Notes: generated by a model from the sequence alone, not told the origin. Positions 35,424 to 45,015 are shown, numbered from the stretch's first letter. The stretch: 64,000 nt of DNA from Bacillus paramycoides (GCF_001884235.1 NZ_MAOI01000065.1:1-64000), one strand, 5' to 3'. Translations and numbers: made by a program.

Positions 35424-37179
35424 ATTTCGCTCCAGGCTTCTTTTTACATTTGTTTCTCTCATTGTTTTTATTCTAGTTGGACTAGGTGTGTTATTAGAAA
35501 CTGTATTTGAAAATTACTATATAGATCATGTTAAAGAGAGAATGGTAAAAGAGACGCAGTATGTTGCGTTATTAGCAGAAGAGCAAGGGTTTGATGCTGT
35601 TTTAAAAAAGCCGTATGTATTTGAAAAGTTAGAAGAACAAATACCAGCTTCTATTCTATTTGTTGATGAAAAAAGGAAGGTTCAATATAGCGGTGGGCAA
35701 CAATCTGCATTTAGTCAAGAGGTGATTAAAGAACTTTCTTCCGAAACAGCAAACCAAAGAAATAAAGTCATTACGAAAGAAACGGATCAAAAGAATGCAT
35801 TTTATCATGCGGTGTTCGTTCAGGATGTAGCAGGGAAACAAGGATATATTTTGGTGAAAAGTACGATTGAACCTTTGAGGGACATTCACCAAAAAACGTG
35901 GGGATTATTAATTATCGGATTTGTCATCGCTTGTCTCGTAGTTGTATTCCTTGGTATGAAAATTACAGGGCAATATATTAGGCCGATTGAATCGGTTACG
36001 AAAGTTGCGATTGAATTAGCGAAGGGGAATTATAAAGCGCGTGCATATGAAAGTCGTTCAGATGAAACTGGAATGCTGAGTAAAGCGATTAATATTTTAG
36101 CTCGTAATTTACAAGAGATGACACTCGAACAAGAAATGCAACAAGATCGTTTGCACACATTAATTGAAAATATGGGAAGCGGAATGATTTTAATTGATAG
36201 CCGTGGATATATAAACCTTGTAAACCGTTCTTATAAGGAAACTTTCCACGTAACTGATGAAGAATATTTAAATCGTTTATATTATGAATCGTTTCACCAT
36301 ACGGAAATTATTGAACTTGTGGAAGAAATTTTTATGACGGAAGTGAAAGTGCGTAAACAAATGTTATTGCCGCTTGGCATTGAGCGAAAGCATTTCGAAG
36401 TATATGGAGCGCCAATTATTGGAACGAACCATGAATGGAAGGGAATTGTTCTCGTATTCCATGACATAACTGAGCTAAAGAAATTAGAACAAATGAGAAA
36501 AGACTTTTTAGCGAATGTTTCTCATGAATTGAAGACACCGATTACCTCTATTAAAGGTTTTTCAGAAACGCTCTTGGATGGAGCGATGGATAACAAAAGA
36601 TTTTGTGAACATTTCTTACATATTATTCTAAAAGAAAGTGAACGCATGCAAGGATTAATTGAGGATTTATTAGATTTGTCAAAGATCGAGCAACAAGGAT
36701 TTAAGTTGAATATGGGTACGGTTGATATGAAGGGGCTTCTTGAGGACATTCACATGGTGCTTGATAATAAAGCGGGAGAAAAAGAAATCTCTTTACAAGT
36801 GAATGTATTGAAACGAGTTTCTGTTATTGGAGATCCTAGCCGCTTAAAACAAATCTTTATTAATTTAATTAATAATGCAATCGTATATACGCCAGCTGGA
36901 GGCGTGGTTTCTGTTGAATTAGCAGAAGATAAATATAATGCTTATATAAAAGTATCGGATACTGGAATTGGTATTAGTAAAGAAGAAATCCCTCGTATTT
37001 TTGAACGTTTTTATCGAGTAGATAAAGCGAGAAGTAGAAATACAGGTGGAACAGGTCTTGGCTTGTCCATTGTTAAACATTTAGTGGAAGCACATCAAGG
37101 TACGATTACAGTGGATAGTGAAGTTGGGGAAGGAACAACATTTACAGTTGTTTTACCAAAATCGGCAACTGTAAAATAG
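35416..37179 (+). CDS. phoR: Phosphate sensor histidine kinase PhoR (587 aa)
   Basis: Membrane helices at about 8-28 and 162-180 flank an extracytoplasmic domain; then HAMP (about 182-235), PAS (about 240-350), HisKA with the phospho-acceptor His in FLANVSHELKTPITSIKG (about 370) and HATPase with NLINNAIVYTP, DTGIGISKEE and TGGTGLGLSIVKH. Domain order matches B. subtilis PhoR. Coupled to phoP by overlap. Two hairpins follow before polA. Confidence 0.96.
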   Translation: MNKFRSRLLFTFVSLIVFILVGLGVLLETVFENYYIDHVKERMVKETQYVALLAEEQGFDAVLKKPYVFEKLEEQIPASILFVDEKRKVQYSGGQQSAFSQEVIKELSSETANQRNKVITKETDQKNAFYHAVFVQDVAGKQGYILVKSTIEPLRDIHQKTWGLLIIGFVIACLVVVFLGMKITGQYIRPIESVTKVAIELAKGNYKARAYESRSDETGMLSKAINILARNLQEMTLEQEMQQDRLHTLIENMGSGMILIDSRGYINLVNRSYKETFHVTDEEYLNRLYYESFHHTEIIELVEEIFMTEVKVRKQMLLPLGIERKHFEVYGAPIIGTNHEWKGIVLVFHDITELKKLEQMRKDFLANVSHELKTPITSIKGFSETLLDGAMDNKRFCEHFLHIILKESERMQGLIEDLLDLSKIEQQGFKLNMGTVDMKGLLEDIHMVLDNKAGEKEISLQVNVLKRVSVIGDPSRLKQIFINLINNAIVYTPAGGVVSVELAEDKYNAYIKVSDTGIGISKEEIPRIFERFYRVDKARSRNTGGTGLGLSIVKHLVEAHQGTITVDSEVGEGTTFTVVLPKSATVK

Positions 37180-37281
37180 GGCGAAGGATGTTTACAATAT
37201 ATTAACAATTGCTTAATTAAATATTAATAAAGTTCTGTTAATATAATATATGAAAACCCCTTCATCCAAGGAGTAATTTTG

Positions 37282-37418
37282 GACGAGAATAGTTACGCTA
37301 TTCTCGTCACTTCCCTTTATGCCAATATAAGTCTGTTTATATATAATAGAAAAAACCGTTATTTTTCTTCTCTCTATTAGTCATGTTAATATAGAGAGAG
37401 GAAAGGAACGGTTTTTTT
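37282..37418. terminator. Two successive hairpins between phoR and polA
   Basis: First: GACGAGAATAG / CTATTCTCGTC (37282-37308) with no T-run. Second: a long structure at 37350-37418 with outer arms AAAAAACCGTT / AACGGTTTTTT, inner CTCTCTAT / ATAGAGAG and a T-run, a good terminator. polA therefore needs its own promoter close to its start or depends on read-through. Confidence 0.75.
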
Positions 37419-37461
37419 CTGTGGAAAAATCGTTTTAAATTTGTATGGGGAGGTTTGCAGT

Positions 37462-40095
37462 TTGGAAAAAAAAGTCGTATTAGTAGATGGTAATAATATC
37501 GCGTATCGTGCTTTCTTTGCACTACCGCTTTTAAATAACGACAAGGGTATACATACGAACGCAATTTATGGTTTTACGATGATGTTAATGAGAATATTAG
37601 AGGAAGAAAAACCGACGCATATGCTTGTAGCGTTTGATGCGGGAAAAACAACATTCCGTCATAAAACATATAGTGATTATAAGGGAGGGCGTCAAAAGAC
37701 TCCGCCTGAATTATCAGAGCAATTCCCGTTTATTCGTGAACTACTTGATGCATTTAATGTTCCGCGTTATGAGTTAGAAAATTATGAAGCGGATGACATT
37801 ATGGGGACGTTAGCGAAAGAAGCAAGTGAGCAAGGGTTTCATGTTAAAGTTATTTCAGGAGATAAAGATTTACTTCAACTTGTTTCAGATAATACACTCG
37901 TATGTATTCCTCGCAAAGGGATTACGGAAGTAGATGAATATACGAAAGAAGCTTTATTTGAGAAATATAGCTTGTCACCAAAACAAATTATTGACATGAA
38001 AGGTTTAATGGGAGACCAATCAGATAACATTCCTGGCGTACCAGGTGTTGGTGAAAAAACTGCAATTAAATTGTTAACACAATTTGAAACAGTAGAAGCT
38101 GTATATGAAAACTTAGATCAAGTAAGTGGCAAGAAATTAAAAGAAAAGTTAGAAGCAAATAAAGAACAAGCTCTTATGAGTAAAGATTTGGCGACTATTA
38201 TTACGGATGCACCAATTACTGTGCATGTAGATGATATGGAATATAAAGGATACGAAGCAAGCGATGTTATTCCGATGTTCGAGAATTTAGGATTTACATC
38301 TCTTTTAAATAAGTTAGGTGTTACGCCAGAAGAAACAGCGCCAGCTGAATTAGATGATATTACATTTGATATTGTGGAAGAAGTTACGGAAGAAATGCTT
38401 CAGCAAGATAGTGCGCTTATTGTAGAGGTACAAGAAGATAACTATCATAAAGCGGACATTCAAGGTTTTGGTATTCAAAATGAAAATGGTTGTTACTTTA
38501 TTCCGACAGACGTCGCTCTTAAATCAGATGCTTTCAAAGAGTGGCTTGCGAATGGAGAAATGAGGAAACATACATTTGATACGAAGCGTGCTATCGTTGC
38601 TCTCAAGTGGAATGGTGTAGATATTCAAGGGATTGACTTTGATTTATTAATTGCCGCTTATTTACTTGACCCAGCTGATACCGATAAAGATTTTCGTGCT
38701 GTAGCAAAAATGAAAGAAACACATGCGGTAAAGTCTGATGAAGAAGTTTACGGAAAAGGTGCGAAGCGTGCTGTTCCAGAACAAGAGGTAGTAGCTGAGC
38801 ATGTAGCTCGTAAAGTGCATGTATTATACGATGTGAAGCAAACATTCGTAGAAGAGTTAGAAAAGAATGAGCAATATGAACTATTTACAGAGTTAGAATT
38901 ACCGCTTGCGCGTGTATTAGCTGACATGGAAGTGAAAGGTGTTACAGTTGATACGGAGCGTCTTCGTAATATGGGAGAAGAGCTTGCAGGTAGATTAAAG
39001 GAAATGGAACAGGAAATTTATGAGCTAGCGGGGACAGAATTTAATATTAATTCACCGAAGCAGCTTGGCGTCGTTCTATTTGAGACCTTAAACTTACCAG
39101 TTATTAAAAAAACGAAAACAGGTTATTCTACGTCAGCTGATGTACTAGACAAGCTTATGGATCATCATGCAATCATTCCGAAAATTTTACACTATCGTCA
39201 ATTAGGGAAACTAAACTCAACATATATTGAAGGGTTATTAAAAGTTGTACATGACGATTCGTCTAAAATTCATACTCGCTTTAACCAAGTGTTAACGCAA
39301 ACGGGGCGACTAAGTTCAACAGAACCTAACTTGCAAAATATCCCAATTCGCTTAGAAGAGGGAAGAAAGATTCGTCAGGCATTTATTCCTTCAGAAGAAG
39401 GATGGATTATGTACGCGGCTGATTATTCGCAAATCGAATTGCGCGTGCTTGCTCACATTGCAAAAGATGAAGGGTTAGTTGAAGCGTTCCAACATGATAT
39501 GGATATTCATACGAAAACAGCTATGGATGTATTCGGCGTTGGAAAAGATGAAGTGACATCTAATATGAGACGACAAGCAAAAGCTGTAAACTTTGGTATT
39601 GTGTACGGTATTAGTGATTACGGACTTTCACAAAACTTGGGGATTACTCGAAAAGCGGCAGGAGAATTTATTGAGAAGTATTTTGAAAGTTTCCCAGGTG
39701 TGAAAGAATATATGGATGACATTGTAAAAGACGCGAAGCAAAAAGGATATGTTTCAACGTTATTAAATCGTCGTCGTTACATTCCAGAAATTACGAGTCG
39801 TAATTTTAATTTGCGTAGCTTTGCAGAGCGTACTGCAATGAATACACCGATTCAAGGTAGTGCGGCGGATATTATTAAAAAGGCTATGATTATTATGGCG
39901 GATCGCTTAGAAGAAGAAGGATTAGAAGCGCGTCTTCTTCTGCAAGTGCACGATGAATTGATCTTTGAAGCACCAAAAGAAGAAGTGGAAAAATTAGAGA
40001 AGCTTGTACCGGAAGTAATGGAGCATGCAATTGAATTGGCAGTTCCATTAAAAGTTGATTATTCTTACGGCCCAACTTGGTACGACGCGAAATAA
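37462..40095 (+). CDS. polA: DNA polymerase I (877 aa)
   Basis: Repair and Okazaki-fragment maturation polymerase. 5'-nuclease domain 1-290 (VLVDGNNIAYRAFFALP; FDAGKTTFRHKTY; NYEADDIMGTLA), a central 3'-exonuclease-like domain that lacks the catalytic acidic residues as in other Bacillus Pol I, and polymerase domain from about 470 with DYSQIELRVLAHIA, RRQAKAVNFGIVYG and QVHDELIFEAP. TTG start at 37462 behind GGGGAGG; the frame extends 7 codons further. Confidence 0.97.
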   Translation: MEKKVVLVDGNNIAYRAFFALPLLNNDKGIHTNAIYGFTMMLMRILEEEKPTHMLVAFDAGKTTFRHKTYSDYKGGRQKTPPELSEQFPFIRELLDAFNVPRYELENYEADDIMGTLAKEASEQGFHVKVISGDKDLLQLVSDNTLVCIPRKGITEVDEYTKEALFEKYSLSPKQIIDMKGLMGDQSDNIPGVPGVGEKTAIKLLTQFETVEAVYENLDQVSGKKLKEKLEANKEQALMSKDLATIITDAPITVHVDDMEYKGYEASDVIPMFENLGFTSLLNKLGVTPEETAPAELDDITFDIVEEVTEEMLQQDSALIVEVQEDNYHKADIQGFGIQNENGCYFIPTDVALKSDAFKEWLANGEMRKHTFDTKRAIVALKWNGVDIQGIDFDLLIAAYLLDPADTDKDFRAVAKMKETHAVKSDEEVYGKGAKRAVPEQEVVAEHVARKVHVLYDVKQTFVEELEKNEQYELFTELELPLARVLADMEVKGVTVDTERLRNMGEELAGRLKEMEQEIYELAGTEFNINSPKQLGVVLFETLNLPVIKKTKTGYSTSADVLDKLMDHHAIIPKILHYRQLGKLNSTYIEGLLKVVHDDSSKIHTRFNQVLTQTGRLSSTEPNLQNIPIRLEEGRKIRQAFIPSEEGWIMYAADYSQIELRVLAHIAKDEGLVEAFQHDMDIHTKTAMDVFGVGKDEVTSNMRRQAKAVNFGIVYGISDYGLSQNLGITRKAAGEFIEKYFESFPGVKEYMDDIVKDAKQKGYVSTLLNRRRYIPEITSRNFNLRSFAERTAMNTPIQGSAADIIKKAMIIMADRLEEEGLEARLLLQVHDELIFEAPKEEVEKLEKLVPEVMEHAIELAVPLKVDYSYGPTWYDAK

Positions 40096-40107
40096 GGAAG
40101 GGATAAA

Positions 40108-40938
40108 ATGCCTGAATTACCAGAGGTTGAAAACGTTAGACGGACACTTGAAAATCTTGTAACGGGAAAAGTAATTGAAGATGTAATTGTCACTTATCCA
40201 AAAATAGTGAAACGACCGGACGATGTAGAAATCTTTAAAGAAATGCTGAGAGGCGAGACGATTGGAAATATAAAACGAAGAGGTAAGTTTTTACTTCTAT
40301 ATGTAACGAACTATGTAATTGTTTCACATTTGCGTATGGAAGGTAAGTTTTTACTTCATCAAGAGGATGAGCCAATCGATAAACATACACACGTGCGTTT
40401 CTTATTTACAGATGGAACTGAATTACATTATAAAGATGTGAGGAAGTTTGGTACGATGCATCTCTTTAAGAAAGGTGAAGAATTTGCTCAAATGCCTCTT
40501 GCAGATTTAGGGCCAGAACCATTTGATGCTGAATTGACACCGCAGTACTTAAGGGAAAGACTACAAAAGACAAATCGTAAAATAAAAGTTGTATTATTAG
40601 ACCAGCGTCTTTTAGTAGGGCTTGGAAATATATATGTAGATGAAGTTTTATTCCGTTCGCGCATCCATCCAGAACGAGAAGCATCGTCTTTAACAGAAGA
40701 GGAAATCGAAAGAATTTACGAGGCGACTGTGACAACACTAGGTGAAGCTGTTAAACGCGGGGGAAGTACAATTAGAACTTATATTAATTCACAAGGTCAA
40801 ATCGGTTCGTTCCAAGAGCTTCTAAATGTATATGGGAAAAAAGGAGAACCGTGTGTAACTTGTGGTACGATATTAGAAAAAACAGTGGTTGGTGGAAGAG
40901 GAACGCATTACTGCCCAATTTGCCAGCCTAGAATATAG
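40108..40938 (+). CDS. mutM: Formamidopyrimidine-DNA glycosylase (276 aa)
   Basis: Removes 8-oxoguanine and nicks the abasic site. The N-terminal PELPEVE has the catalytic Pro2 and Glu3; H2TH domain about 150-225 with GLGNIYVDEVLFRSRIHPE; C-terminal zinc finger CVTCGTI ... CPICQ with the conserved Arg in GGRGTHYC. 12 bases behind polA with AAGGAAGGG as ribosome binding site, so co-transcribed in a repair operon. Confidence 0.97.
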   Translation: MPELPEVENVRRTLENLVTGKVIEDVIVTYPKIVKRPDDVEIFKEMLRGETIGNIKRRGKFLLLYVTNYVIVSHLRMEGKFLLHQEDEPIDKHTHVRFLFTDGTELHYKDVRKFGTMHLFKKGEEFAQMPLADLGPEPFDAELTPQYLRERLQKTNRKIKVVLLDQRLLVGLGNIYVDEVLFRSRIHPEREASSLTEEEIERIYEATVTTLGEAVKRGGSTIRTYINSQGQIGSFQELLNVYGKKGEPCVTCGTILEKTVVGGRGTHYCPICQPRI

Positions 40939-41010
40939 AAAAGAGATAACATCGGATAGGCATTTGTCATATACATACAGCAGAGCTATGTATAAGGGAG
41001 GAGCTTACCG

Positions 41011-41643
41011 ATGTACCTTTATTTATCTCTTATTTTATTAGCTTTTACATTAAGCTTAGATAGCTGTAGTGTAGGGCTGACATATGGGTTAAGAAGCGTA
41101 AGAATTCCGCTAAGATCCATTATAATTATCGGGATCTGTTCAGCAGCTGTAATGCTCGTTTCCATGGGAATTGGACATATGATCGCGAAAATATTTTCAC
41201 CTGTTATCGCAACGCGTATCGGTGGGCTTGTTCTTATTGGAATAGGTATTTGGGTGTTATATCAGTTTTTTCGGGGCGATAAAAAAGAAGAACCGAAGCA
41301 AGAAGAGAAAGTTTGGAAGTTAGAAATTGCTTCGCTAGGGCTAGTCGTTCAAATTTTGCGAAAACCGACTGTTGCGGATTTTGATAAATCAGGAATCATC
41401 TCTGCAGGAGAAGCGCTACTTCTCGGTATTGCTCTTTCTGTGGATTCGTTTGGTGCTGGAATTGGTGCATCTTTATTAGGGTATGCACCTGTGATGATGG
41501 CGACGATAGTTGCGGTTATGAGTTCTTTATTTTTATTTATTGGAATGAAGCTCGGTACGGTTTTATCGAATATGAAATGGTTACAAAAATTTACATTCCT
41601 GCCTGGGGTTTTACTCATTATTATTGGAATTTGGAAAATGTAA
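41011..41643 (+). CDS. ytaF: Sporulation membrane protein YtaF (210 aa)
   Basis: MntP-like six-helix membrane protein: two repeats containing LSLDSCSVGLTYGLR (about 17-31) and LSVDSFGAGIGASLLG (about 143-158), the acidic residues in the helices resembling metal-ion exporters. Known in Bacillus as sporulation membrane protein YtaF. ATG at 41011 with GGGAGGAGC upstream. Between mutM and coaE as in B. subtilis. Confidence 0.9.
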   Translation: MYLYLSLILLAFTLSLDSCSVGLTYGLRSVRIPLRSIIIIGICSAAVMLVSMGIGHMIAKIFSPVIATRIGGLVLIGIGIWVLYQFFRGDKKEEPKQEEKVWKLEIASLGLVVQILRKPTVADFDKSGIISAGEALLLGIALSVDSFGAGIGASLLGYAPVMMATIVAVMSSLFLFIGMKLGTVLSNMKWLQKFTFLPGVLLIIIGIWKM

Positions 41644-41694
41644 GTATGGGCGTGGAACATTAGTTTCGCGCCTATTATTATGAGGAGGATTATT

Positions 41695-42297
41695 ATGACA
41701 GTTGTAGTTGGATTAACAGGAGGCATTGCGAGTGGGAAAAGTACAGTATCACAAATGTTTCGAGAAATACATATACCAGTCATTGATGCCGATATTATTG
41801 CGCGAGAAGTTGTAGAACGTGGAAAACCAGCATATAACAAAATTGTAGAAGTTTTTGGAACGGAAGTGTTACAAAAAGATGGAGAACTTGATCGACCGAA
41901 GCTTGGAAGTGTTGTTTTTTATAATGAAGAAAAACGATTGCAGTTAAACAAAATTGTTCATCCTGCGGTGCGTGAAGAAATGAATGAACAAAAGGAGATG
42001 TACATAAAAGAAGGTATGCAAGCGGTTGTGTTAGATATCCCTCTTTTGTTTGAAAGTAAATTAACAAATCTCGTTGATCGAGTATTAGTTGTAGCGGTTA
42101 CGCCGAATACGCAATTAGAACGTTTAATGAAACGGAATGATTTTTCAGAAAAAGAAGCAACGGCACGTATTCAATCTCAAATGCCACTAGAAGAAAAGGT
42201 AAAGATGGCGGATGAAGTAATTTATAATGATGGCACAATTGTTGAAACGAAAACACAATTAGCTGCTATTTTGAAAGAATGGAACATTATTGATTAA
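41695..42297 (+). CDS. coaE: Dephospho-CoA kinase (200 aa)
   Basis: Last step of coenzyme A synthesis. P-loop GLTGGIASGKSTV at 6-18, IDADIIAREVV near 32 and LDIPLLFESKL near 107, LIK/LID-type closing region. ATG at 41695 behind GAGGAGG; an upstream in-frame ATG at 41680 lacks a site. Part of the polA-mutM-ytaF-coaE cluster. Confidence 0.95.
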   Translation: MTVVVGLTGGIASGKSTVSQMFREIHIPVIDADIIAREVVERGKPAYNKIVEVFGTEVLQKDGELDRPKLGSVVFYNEEKRLQLNKIVHPAVREEMNEQKEMYIKEGMQAVVLDIPLLFESKLTNLVDRVLVVAVTPNTQLERLMKRNDFSEKEATARIQSQMPLEEKVKMADEVIYNDGTIVETKTQLAAILKEWNIID

Positions 42298-42324
42298 AAA
42301 ATTGTGAAATTAATGAAAATGCTT

Positions 42325-42353
42325 AGTGACATATCTCCTTTTTGTGCTATACT
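42325..42353 (+). promoter_or_regulatory. gapB promoter with two CcpN boxes
   Basis: GTGACA (42326-42331) and TATACT (42348-42353) are 16 bases apart. TGTGCTATACT at 42343-42353 fits the CcpN consensus TRTGHYATAYW at all 11 positions and overlaps the -10; AGTGACATATC at 42325-42335 fits 9 of 11 and overlaps the -35. In B. subtilis CcpN represses gapB in glycolytic conditions through sites in this arrangement (consensus from memory). Confidence 0.65.
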
Positions 42354-42406
42354 ATTATTGGGATTGGAGATAAATAGTATAACGCATTCAAGGGGGATAA
42401 CATATT

Positions 42407-43435
42407 ATGACTCGTGTGGCAATTAATGGATTTGGACGTATTGGGAGAATGGTATTTCGTCAAGCAATAAAAGAAAGCGCATTCGAAATTGTAGCAATCA
42501 ATGCAAGCTATCCATCCGAAACGTTAGCACATTTAATTAAATATGATACAGTTCATGGCAAGTTTGACGGAACAGTAGAAGCATTTGAAGATCACCTACT
42601 AGTTGATGGGAAAATGATTCGCCTTTTAAACAACCGCGATCCAAAGGAATTGCCTTGGAAAGATCTAGGTGTTGAAGTTGTAATTGAAGCAACTGGTAAA
42701 TTTAATTCGAAAGAAAAAGCAATTCTTCATGTTGAGGCTGGAGCGAAAAAAGTTATTTTAACAGCGCCTGGTAAAAATGAAGATGTAACAATTGTAGTTG
42801 GTGTGAACGATGACCAATTAGATATTACAAAACATACTGTTATTTCAAATGCATCTTGTACAACAAACTGTTTAGCGCCTGTTGTAAAGGTGTTAGATGA
42901 GCAGTTCGGAATTGAAAACGGTTTAATGACAACTGTTCATGCTTATACAAATGACCAAAAAAATATTGATAATCCACATAAAGATTTAAGAAGAGCACGT
43001 GCTTGCGGACAGTCTATCATTCCGACAACGACGGGTGCTGCGAAAGCGCTAGCAAAAGTTCTTCCACACTTAAACGGAAAACTTCATGGTATGGCACTTC
43101 GTGTACCAACACCAAACGTGTCTCTAGTTGACCTAGTAGTAGACGTAAAACGTGATGTGACAGTTGAAGATATTAATGAAGCGTTCAAAACTGTTGCAAA
43201 CGGTGCATTAAAAGGAATTGTAGAATTCAGCGAAGAGCCTTTAGTGTCTATCGACTTTAATACAAATACACACTCAGCTATTATTGATGGTTTATCTACA
43301 ATGGTAATGGGTGATCGTAAAGTGAAAGTGCTTGCTTGGTATGATAACGAGTGGGGCTACTCTCGTCGTGTTGTAGATCTTGTAACGTTAGTTGTTAATG
43401 AATTAGCGAAACAAGAAAATGTTCAACACATTTAA
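42407..43435 (+). CDS. gapB: Gluconeogenic glyceraldehyde-3-phosphate dehydrogenase GapB (342 aa)
   Basis: NAD(P)-dependent enzyme used in the gluconeogenic direction. Rossmann motif INGFGRIGRMVFR (4-16); catalytic Cys in SNASCTTNCLAP (about 152). The residue after the second strand (INAS rather than the NAD-specific IND) fits the NADP-preferring GapB type. ATG at 42407 behind AAGGGGGAT. Single-gene unit with its own CcpN-type promoter; speD follows after 380 bases with its own promoter. Confidence 0.95.
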   Translation: MTRVAINGFGRIGRMVFRQAIKESAFEIVAINASYPSETLAHLIKYDTVHGKFDGTVEAFEDHLLVDGKMIRLLNNRDPKELPWKDLGVEVVIEATGKFNSKEKAILHVEAGAKKVILTAPGKNEDVTIVVGVNDDQLDITKHTVISNASCTTNCLAPVVKVLDEQFGIENGLMTTVHAYTNDQKNIDNPHKDLRRARACGQSIIPTTTGAAKALAKVLPHLNGKLHGMALRVPTPNVSLVDLVVDVKRDVTVEDINEAFKTVANGALKGIVEFSEEPLVSIDFNTNTHSAIIDGLSTMVMGDRKVKVLAWYDNEWGYSRRVVDLVTLVVNELAKQENVQHI

Positions 43436-43445
43436 GTGAAATAAA

Positions 43446-43480
43446 GGGAGGGCAAGTAAATATTTGCCTTCTTTTTTATT
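43446..43480 (+). terminator. Terminator of gapB
   Basis: AGGGCAA ... TTGCCTT stem followed by CTTTTTTA. A second hairpin with T-run lies at 43538-43580 (AAACCATT / AATGGTTT then T8). Confidence 0.65.
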
Positions 43481-43628
43481 TTTTTCTGAAAAGGGAAAAA
43501 ATTATATGAGTATATTTTCAAAAAGTGGACATACCAAAAACCATTGGGATTACTGCATTTGTGAATGGTTTATTTTTTTTAGGGAAAAGTAAAGAGGAAA
43601 ATATGACAGAAAATCGAAAAAACTGTTG

Positions 43629-43657
43629 TTGCAAAATGAAAATAAACAAAGTATACT
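43629..43657 (+). promoter_or_regulatory. Probable speD promoter
   Basis: TTGCAA (43629-43634) and TATACT (43652-43657), spacing 17. Transcription would start near 43664, leaving a leader of about 150 bases. Confidence 0.5.
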
Positions 43658-43660
43658 AAC

Positions 43661-43813
43661 ACTCGTAAACTTAAGAGCTGAGGTACGTAGTCACTACTTA
43701 AAGGGTTAGGACCTCTCTGGACTAACTTTCCCCCGTGGTAGTGGAGCAAGCCAAATTGCAAATTAGTTTTCAATTCGAACAGTTAGATTAAATTTACAAG
43801 GGGGAACTGTAGA
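43661..43813 (+). ncRNA. Structured 5' leader of speD, candidate cis-regulatory RNA
   Basis: Three helices can be drawn. Near the 5' end: ACTCGTA (43661-43667) with TACG-AGT (43684-43691, one bulged T). Next, outer stem CACTAC (43692-43697) / GTAGTG (43738-43743) enclosing GTTAG (43705-43709) / CTAAC (43722-43726). The single-stranded TTCCCCC at 43728-43734 is exactly complementary to GGGGGAA at 43800-43806, the Shine-Dalgarno of speD; pairing would form a pseudoknot that closes the ribosome site. A competing hairpin ACAGTT (43779-43784) / AACTGT (43805-43810) is also possible. No match to T-box, S-box or other leaders I know. Ligand unknown. Confidence 0.5.
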
Positions 43814-44206
43814 ATGGATACTATGGATACGATGGGTCGTCACGTGATCGCTGAACTTTGGGATTGCGATTTCGACAAGCTTAATGACATGCCGTATATT
43901 GAACAATTATTTGTGGATGCAGCACTAAGAGCTGGTGCTGAAGTACGTGAGGTTGCTTTTCATAAATTTGCACCACAAGGTGTAAGTGGAGTAGTAATTA
44001 TTTCGGAATCACATTTAACAATTCATAGCTTTCCGGAGCACGGTTACGCAAGTATTGATGTTTATACTTGTGGGGATCGTATTGATCCAAATGTTGCTGC
44101 AGAATATATTGCAGAAGGTTTAAACGCGAAAACGCGTGAGAGCATCGAGCTTCCTCGAGGCACTGGTAGCTTCGAAATTAAGCAGAGAGAAACAAAAGCT
44201 CTTTAA
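43814..44206 (+). CDS. speD: S-adenosylmethionine decarboxylase proenzyme (130 aa)
   Basis: Makes decarboxylated SAM, the aminopropyl donor for spermidine. Prokaryotic class, self-cleaving: the Ser of [14 protein letters not shown] (about residue 66-68) becomes the pyruvoyl group. [18 protein letters not shown] and YTCGD are typical. The start could be ATG 43814 or ATG 43823 (MDTMGRHV, as in B. subtilis); the Shine-Dalgarno GGGGG at 43800-43804 fits 43814 better. A single gene with its own leader. Confidence 0.95.
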
Positions 44207-44232
44207 AAAAGAACATAATTGATTTAAAATGT

Positions 44233-44260
44233 AAAGAGGTGTATAATGCACCTCTTTTTT
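44233..44260 (+). terminator. Terminator of speD
   Basis: AAAGAGGTG (44233-44241) and CACCTCTTT (44249-44257) with T-run. Confidence 0.9.
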
Positions 44261-44401
44261 AGTTTATATAAAATAAGATCATGATATGTATTAACTTAGA
44301 GTGGTCAGTGTAGAAGAATGAGTTATATAATATTGTATATATATTTTCACGTGTAGATGAATCGTAAAAAATAAAGAGTATATTGTAAAGGAGTGAATGA
44401 A

Positions 44402-44863
44402 TTGCGTTGTCCATCCTGTTTTCATAATGGCACAAGAGTGTTAGATTCGCGTCCGGTAGACGAGGGGCGCTCTATTCGAAGAAGGAGAGAGTGTGAGAGT
44501 TGTTTAAGTCGCTTTACGACATTTGAAAGGGTAGAAGAATCACCTCTTATCGTTGTTAAAAAAGAAGGAACACGAGAAGAGTTTAATAAAGAGAAGATCT
44601 TACGCGGTTTAATTAAAGCGTGTGAAAAAAGACCTGTATCTTTAAGGCAGTTAGAGGAAGTAACGCAAAGTGTAGAGCGTGAACTTCGTAACTTAGGTAT
44701 ATCAGAAGTGAAAAGTGATATGATTGGTGAAATTGTTATGGAAGAACTTCGCGATATCGATGATGTCGCTTACGTACGTTTTGCTTCTGTATATCGTCAA
44801 TTTAAAGATTTAAATGTATTTATTGAAGAATTAAAAGATATACTGCAAAAAGAGAGAGAGTAG
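44402..44863 (+). CDS. nrdR: Transcriptional repressor NrdR (153 aa)
   Basis: Represses ribonucleotide reductase genes in response to (d)ATP. N-terminal zinc ribbon CPSC ... CESC (about 3-34) and ATP-cone domain (about 49-139, [29 protein letters not shown]). TTG start at 44402 with GGAG 8 bases upstream; the ATG at 44393 lies too close. First gene upstream of the primosome genes. Confidence 0.95.
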   Translation: MRCPSCFHNGTRVLDSRPVDEGRSIRRRRECESCLSRFTTFERVEESPLIVVKKEGTREEFNKEKILRGLIKACEKRPVSLRQLEEVTQSVERELRNLGISEVKSDMIGEIVMEELRDIDDVAYVRFASVYRQFKDLNVFIEELKDILQKERE

Positions 44864-44908
44864 AAGGTGTAATCCATTCTCTTTATATACTGTAAGTAAA
44901 CGAGATAA

Positions 44909-44942
44909 GAGAGCTAGAAGCGGAAGCTAATAGCTCTTTTTC
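44909..44942 (+). terminator. Possible terminator between nrdR and dnaB
   Basis: AGAGCTA ... TAGCTCT stem followed by TTTT. May only partly separate nrdR from dnaB. Confidence 0.6.
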
Positions 44943-45015
44943 GCTAAGAAATTATATAATGAAGATAGAACGAATGAAATATAGGTTAGATTGGATGAGA
45001 GAAAGGAAAGCAAGA

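Noticed and set aside
41349-41840. 163-codon minus-strand ORF over ytaF/coaE
   Set aside because: Antisense to two well-supported genes, no start signal.
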